Source: Asticcacaulis solisilvae (GTDB lineage Bacteria; Pseudomonadota; Alphaproteobacteria; Caulobacterales; Caulobacteraceae). Taken from it: 64,000 nt of DNA. The notes beneath the pieces are model-generated. The model worked only from the letters and a program-made list of their open reading frames with translations, had not been told where the DNA came from and did no database searches. Location: contig NZ_JAGGMI010000002.1 in NCBI RefSeq assembly GCF_017875235.1, positions 558,001 to 622,000 on the forward strand, in the 5' to 3' direction. A program made the position numbers and the translations under genes. This document shows, piece after piece, positions 63,763 through 64,000 of the stretch. The number at the start of each line of letters is the position of its first letter. Position 1 is the first letter of the stretch.

Positions 63763-64000
63763 CTATTCGGCGACGGCTTCGGCGGCGGCTTTACGCGCGC
63801 GGCCGTTTGATTCCGTCACCCGGACGATGCCGTCATAAACCGTGTCGATCGATAAATCGAGCATGTGACAAATGTCTAGCTTCAACTTTGGGTCAGCGGC
63901 CTGAATGGCCGAGAAACTGCGTGGTCCACGGATGATATGGACATTGTCGCCGATCGGCGCCACCGCGTCGTCCGACGGCCCCATCAGCGCGAAGGTCTCG
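63763..64000 (-). CDS. C-terminal part of an unidentified protein, truncated by window end
   Basis: An open frame on the minus strand ending at 63763 and running past the window end (no stop between 63984 and 64000, upstream codons ETFAL). About 78 residues seen: NVHIIRGPRSFSAIQAADPKLKLDI and LDLSIDTVYDGIVRVTES, ending in an Ala/Lys-rich tail. I cannot identify the family. An ATG at 63984 could also be the start of a 73-residue protein, so it may be short rather than truncated. Confidence 0.5.
   Translation of the reverse strand, partial: ETFALMGPSDDAVAPIGDNVHIIRGPRSFSAIQAADPKLKLDICHMLDLSIDTVYDGIVRVTESNGRARKAAAEAVAE

Overview
This is a GC-rich, densely coded chromosomal window from an alphaproteobacterium, most likely a member of the Caulobacterales (Asticcacaulis/Caulobacter type). 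That placement is inference. It rests on codon use that strongly prefers C or G in third positions, a fbcFBC-type cytochrome bc1 operon, a class II DAHP synthase, a TonB-dependent receptor paired with a beta-propeller phytase, and the style of the intergenic palindromic repeats. No prophage, insertion sequence, CRISPR array or rRNA operon is visible. Nearly all genes are housekeeping or conserved accessory genes, and no complete new defence or secretion system is evident.

Layout, left to right. 0-6.4 kb: Fe-S carrier (erpA type), exonuclease III, a tandem pair of diverged single-pass membrane paralogues, an NnrU-type protein, an unlisted 58-residue membrane protein, a Gfo/Idh/MocA dehydrogenase, a protein of unknown function and YnfA. 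6.4-17.1 kb: MATE exporter, S9 oligopeptidase, class II DAHP synthase, O-antigen ligase-like protein, glutathione reductase, RpiA, GlmU (all minus strand) and divergent Gph. 17.2-18.5 kb: tRNA-Val(CAC), two palindromic repeats and the 3' remnant of a vapC-like toxin gene, then a DUF1275 protein; this looks like a small insertion/deletion scar beside a tRNA gene. 18.5-26.2 kb: CPA2 antiporter, a GH16 glycosidase, N-formylglutamate amidohydrolase, FolD, a ferredoxin-reductase-like flavoprotein and a 3-oxoacid CoA-transferase (scoAB).

26.2-36.5 kb: a four-gene Mla-type phospholipid transport operon (an MlaE permease carrying an N-terminal STAS/MlaB-like domain, MlaF, MlaD, PqiC-like lipoprotein), a thioesterase, a CNT nucleoside transporter, a PAS hybrid histidine kinase, and an OmpR/EnvZ-type pair. 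36.5-40 kb: TonB receptor divergent from a lipoprotein phytase. 40-51.6 kb: ProC, YbjN, UbiK-like, Lgt, MidA, PgeF, Prs, a Lys-tailed lipoprotein, ribosomal protein L25, Pth, a family-1 glycosyltransferase and YchF. 51.8-54.5 kb: cytochrome bc1. 55-64 kb: TrmL, HemF, a glutamine amidotransferase-like protein, CCA-adding enzyme, GNAT, enoyl-CoA hydratase, two exported proteins of unknown function, dihydroorotase and a truncated gene at the window end.

The most noteworthy items are: a secreted protein made of five about 82-residue repeats with exactly four cysteines each (59901-61376); a family of at least five intergenic hairpins whose arms covary; the vapC remnant; several large inverted repeats around terminators (43868-44033, 48196-48312, 51700-51812); and a lipoprotein with a histone-H1-like lysine tail.
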